This document shows, piece after piece, positions 60,001 through 64,000 of a stretch of 64,000 bases of DNA. Under the pieces are notes generated by a model. It ran no database searches. It was not told the origin of the DNA and saw only the letters and a list, made by a program, of their open reading frames with translations. The position numbers were made by a program, and so were the translations under genes. How positions within the stretch are numbered: position 1 is the stretch's first letter; each line of letters begins with the position of its first letter. Origin of the DNA: Triglochin maritima (Eukaryota; Streptophyta; Magnoliopsida; Alismatales; Juncaginaceae); assembly GCA_963682175.1 (NCBI GenBank), contig OY821774.1, positions 48,436,201 through 48,500,200 of the forward strand. The letters are read 5' to 3'.

Positions 60001-60119
60001 AACGGGGCAACACGTGCCCCCCACCCGATGGGCACCCGAGCGTCCATTCGGGTGCTCCGGCGCCCGAACGGACGCCTAAGGGGAGGCCACCCCGGGCACT
60101 CGACCCATTAAACATGCTC
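60001..60119. repeat. GC-rich MITE-like end
   Basis: A GC-rich patch with internal inverted segments ends CCCATTAAACATGCTC followed by TAA. Its reverse complement, GAGCATGTTTAATGGGTCGA, resembles the end of the Tourist-like MITE at 30644-31085. The other terminus was not located, so element limits are unknown. Confidence 0.4.
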
Positions 60120-60122
60120 TAA

Positions 60123-62550
60123 GCACCTCGATCTAGTACTCTCCACTAGATGAGCTTATGCATATTTACTGAGAAAAGCGAAGAACCTAAAGTAGATCTC
60201 AGATCAATTAGGATAATTTCAGATCTCGACTTCTCACTAGATAATAATATAACAAGTTGGCATTTAGAAACCGTAACTTGCTAGTTTGTGTTATTAGAAA
60301 AGTTGTTGGGTGTGAAACAAATGGATTTATTTCCAAATGTGCTCGGTTGACTTAGTTTGGAGTTTACTATAACATGGGGTAGTTAGATTTTTTTTCTAAA
60401 TGTGTTTGGTTGACTTAATTTTGAGTATGCTATATTTAACATGGGGATGGTTAGATCTAAAGAATGAAGTCTTTACTCAAAATTAATAATTAAGAAATAA
60501 TGAAGAAGAAGAAAAAGGACGAGGAGGAGGAGATGACAACTATCGATTTGTGCCATTTTACCAAAACAGCATTGGAGTCTTGTTGTTTAGTCCATCTTAG
60601 TTAAAGAAATTAAAAAACTATGCTCATCTTCGTTTCTCTCGATCGTTATTAGGAGTTGACTAATATGTCAAGTAACTTTCTCTCGCACTCTCATCTTCTC
60701 CTGTATCCTGTCGATGCACTATTTTATGTATCACATCACCATGTGTAACAAAACGTATTAATTAAAAACACGTTGCGCGTATTATAAGTGTGTAGAATGA
60801 TGCGACTTACATGTCGAAGATAAAACTAACAAAGTACGATTTCAAAGCAGACTTACATATCAAAAGTAACACCATGCATATATATATACATCTCTAGTCC
60901 TAGCTCGAATAGGATTTGGACCATATATATGCTTGCATTCAACATTTGATAGCAACCTCCACCACCATTATCCTTCACATATGGCCTAGATTGCAAATCA
61001 TGTTTTGGTTGCAAAGTCATGTTCATGATACTTGATCCTACCATAATGATTTTGACACTCCCAATTAATAACGACCACCAATGAATGACCTCTCAATTAA
61101 GTTGCAAAGTTGAACCGTGACACCTCATCTTGTAAGCATGCATGCCTGCCATACAAACTTTGAAGGAAGAAGCGAAGAACGTGAAAGTGTTGTTTTTATT
61201 GGTTGAGAGAAAAGGAATAACAAATGAATGGAAGATGGAGAGATCCCAACTTCAAAGTTACTGGAAGGAGATGTGATCGATCGATGGAGACCCTGAAGAA
61301 GTTTTGGATTTTGTCTCCTTGTGTTTATGTCAATTTCAAGGCTACATTCAAATACCATCTGAAGTTTCACTTTGGAACTGCTTGTTTATTGGTTGGAGTC
61401 AATCGAAGTGTAATACAATCCGCGCGACCACACGACCAAAATCTATTGTGTCACTGGTTGGATTTATCTTTTCAACCATATGCGTTCTCTCTGGACTACG
61501 AGTAGGTAGTCGTTTTTCATATTGGTTTTCAGAAAAATTAATGTTTGTTGCTTGAATTATTCCAATTAATCATGAGCTCCAAAAACAAATTATGTAGTTA
61601 TTCTCATTGAAAGACTTTCAATCTTGTCATGTCATATGCCAATAGAATCTCAAAGAAAGTCAATGTCGTGTTCTGTCGTATCGTGTCATATGCTATAATA
61701 GAAACTCAGAGCAAAATAATGGGTTGTCTCGCATGGGGTGACCCGACCGACCGTCGTTGTGCTCAACAGTTTTTTTTAAAGATTTTTTTTTGTTTTGATT
61801 TGGAAGAGAAAAAGCTGATAATTAAGTCGTGGAGGTCATGATTACGAATAGTCTAAGGATCATCAAGTTGGTCGCGATAGATGTTGATATAAGGATCAAT
61901 CACGACGATAATAATCACATTTCAACAAACGCTACCGAGTGGGATTGAGCACCAACATGGTCAATCTGATAACAAAGTCGCACCAAAATCCTTGATGTTC
62001 AAATACACACCAACCATTTAAGTTACATTACATGAGATCAATGTGAGGTAATATTATTACTCGGATCTATGTTTCGATTTATGGCAAACCAAATATTAGT
62101 GCATATGTGTTGGATCGAAGTTGGAGATTCTTTTTTAAGTCTCCAAGTGCATTTTTATAAGATCCTGATGGTGTGGTTAAGAACGTGATTAGCAAAGCAC
62201 CACTAGAACTCAAAGATTGGGACATTTTTTATATCATATGTTGTCAAGAAAACAATAAGAGTATCATTTAATTTATTGAATAAAGTGTCACATCTGTGTA
62301 ATCGTGGGAGGGCCGAGGAACCGAAAGCTACCTACTTTGATCCAGCTTAGTTTAGGTTAATTTAAACGCTACAATGTGATAATTTAATTACATGCCAACA
62401 ATAAATTTGTGGAAATTTTCGTTGGTTTTGTCGGTGGATTGGAACTAATAGTAGTTTAAGTTAAAAACATCGTAGACTCATTTTTTTTAAAGAACTATTG
62501 AATACGTAGACATAGTAATACGGTACAATAACGCCTAAGACATTTGCCTT
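60123..62550. other. Intergenic, no supported gene
   Basis: AT-rich sequence. Frames at 61125-61555 on both strands carry no recognisable domain and overlap each other. Confidence 0.5.
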
Positions 62551-62850
62551 GGAGCACCACTAACAGTGTCTTTTAGCGGGTCGTGAGATAAGATGACCGG
62601 TCATCCGAATGTTAACCCCAGGTCATCCGAGGTTAAGAACGCCTGGGTCGACGACCCGGTCGTTGAATATTTTATTGTTTTCTGATATATTTTTTGTTTT
62701 GTTTTTGTTTTGAATTTTTTTTATAGTTTTTTTAGTTTTTTTAAAAATAAGTTTTATAATTGTTTTTATTTTTTTAATTTTTTTCTAAAATAAAATGAAT
62801 CACAAAATGATGCGGAAGAGATAGATAAATTGTTGTGGGTGTGGTGGTTT
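62551..62850. repeat. Possible MITE, GC-rich left end
   Basis: GGAGCACCACTAACAGTGTC opens a GC-rich block with local palindromes (GGTCGACGACCCGG), followed by a T-rich core and a GTTGTGGGTGTGGTGGTTT segment that could be the opposite terminus. The composition mirrors 30644-31085, but no target-site duplication was found. Confidence 0.35.
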
Positions 62851-64000
62851 ATGTTTAAGATGTGAATAGTATAGAGAAAAAAAAAGTAGATTGGAGAGAG
62901 AGAAAATTGATGCGCAAAAGAAACAAACCCAGTGTTCCCTTCTTTAGTGATATTTTCATCGATCCACCTGTATAGAATTACTGTCGTGGAAATCAAACCA
63001 AGTGTTCCTATTTGCGGGAACTGCTGCGTTATCATTTTCTTTTTAATTATCTTGAACTGTCAGGGAAGCATGTACATTATATATTTTTCTCCGTAAATGG
63101 TGAATCTGACCTGAAGCCAATCAACAACTGCAAGAGTCATGGTTGTTAAACTGCAAGATTCAAGAAATGATGATCTGTAAAACTGCATTGCTGCATGACA
63201 GGTGCTCGAGCTATGGCTCATTAGCATTATCAAAGTGGAGCTTATTCGAGAGCGATAGAATCAAGCTACAAAGCTATCATCCATGCTTGATGTGGTCACT
63301 TGATTTTTTGCCGGAGTTTTCTAGAGGTCATATATTTTACTAGTTTTTTACTTTCTTGCCTAGAATTTTTGTTAGGTTGTTTTACCTTTTTTGTATTGTG
63401 TAAATTATTATTACATGTATAGAACAAGAGGAACAAAAAAATGGTGAACCTGAAATTTATAGTTGAATGAATATATTATTTGAAACCGGCAAAATGAGCT
63501 TTTTTTTTACTGTTTCCTTTCAGGTGTAGGTAAGACTCTGCACTTAACAATTAACATGTATCTATATAGCTTCAGCACCTTTAGTTGGAGACGAGTGCTT
63601 CAGATTATTATTATTATTATTATTAGTGGATTTATTTAGTGTGTAGCCTCAAGAGTTCACAATGCCACCTCATTAACAAAGTGTATGAATAACTGGAGTG
63701 ATAGATCAAGATTTACTATTTTGATTTTATATTTTCGTGGACATCCAGATTATATTGCAAAAATTTGACCGTCAGGTAAATGGAAATGGGGAGTATTCGG
63801 GTGTTATGCGGGTTACCTATATGTTTAACACTTAACAGGTTGTTTGCTCTAATAAAATTTTAAAAAATCAGTTGTTTTGTTGGGTCCACTCAATAACAGA
63901 CGGTGACATGGAGTTCAACCCAACAGAGTTTTGCTGGGCTCACGATTCGGTTGTTATAGATTAGCAACTAATCAAACTGAGACCATGAAATTGAAATAAA
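62851..64000. other. Intergenic, no supported gene
   Basis: AT-rich, with a short (TTA)n microsatellite at about 63606-63625. Nothing else is recognised up to the window edge. Confidence 0.5.

Overview
The window comes from a nuclear chromosome of a flowering plant, probably a eudicot. The evidence is multi-exon genes with GT-AG introns, plant-specific families (PDR-type ABCG transporter, PTI1-like kinase, P-class PPR protein, X8/CBM43 protein, plant mobile domain) and dense plant-type transposons. There are no operons, plasmids, phages or CRISPR arrays. I rebuilt all gene models by hand from reading frames and splice sites. Exons join in frame throughout, with one exception at a splice donor (see the ABCG gene). 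LAYOUT: 1-2851 is intergenic. 2857-11845 is a full-length Ty3/gypsy chromovirus (Tekay-like) with 2203-bp LTRs, TSD TCCTT and one intact 1469-codon gag-pol frame. 12696-13631 (minus) is a four-exon secreted X8/CBM43 protein. 15645-17032 holds two TRIM elements. 17953-29294 (minus) is a 24-exon PDR/ABCG transporter of 1432 aa, with a Mutator-type MITE (9-bp TSD) in an intron. 30644-31085 is a Tourist-like MITE. 31391-31921 is a third TRIM with TSD AGATT. 32572-34538 is a solo LTR of a relative of the first gypsy element, with TSD ACTTC. 36826-39667 (minus) is a two-exon chloroplast-type PPR gene whose intron is packed with repeat debris. 41117-47593 is a complete 6.5-kb Mutator-like DNA transposon (MULE). 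47600-52143 (plus) is a PTI1-like kinase gene, with a SINE in an intron. 53614-57137 (minus), with a 5'UTR exon near 58.1-58.3 kb, is a receptor-like kinase. 58.4-64 kb is intergenic with MITE-like pieces. MOST INTERESTING REGION: the MULE at 41117-47593 has 63-bp terminal inverted repeats and a 9-bp TSD (TTAGGAAAC). It carries two convergent, apparently intact spliced genes. One encodes a 650-aa plant-mobile-domain (PMD) protein. The other encodes an 879-aa protein joining a FAR1-like zinc finger, a MULE DDE transposase, a SWIM finger and a C-terminal OTU cysteine protease. Each gene starts with a tiny first exon followed by an intron that holds about 260 bp of GC-rich, chained hairpin repeats, so the two element ends mirror each other. 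The element sits right next to the 5' end of the PTI1-like gene. A second unusual pattern is a dense array of the palindrome GGTCGACCG inside the LTRs of both the full-length gypsy element and the diverged solo LTR. HOST GENES: they are functionally unrelated neighbours (wall or callose binding, membrane export, organelle RNA binding, two signalling kinases) and do not form a pathway.
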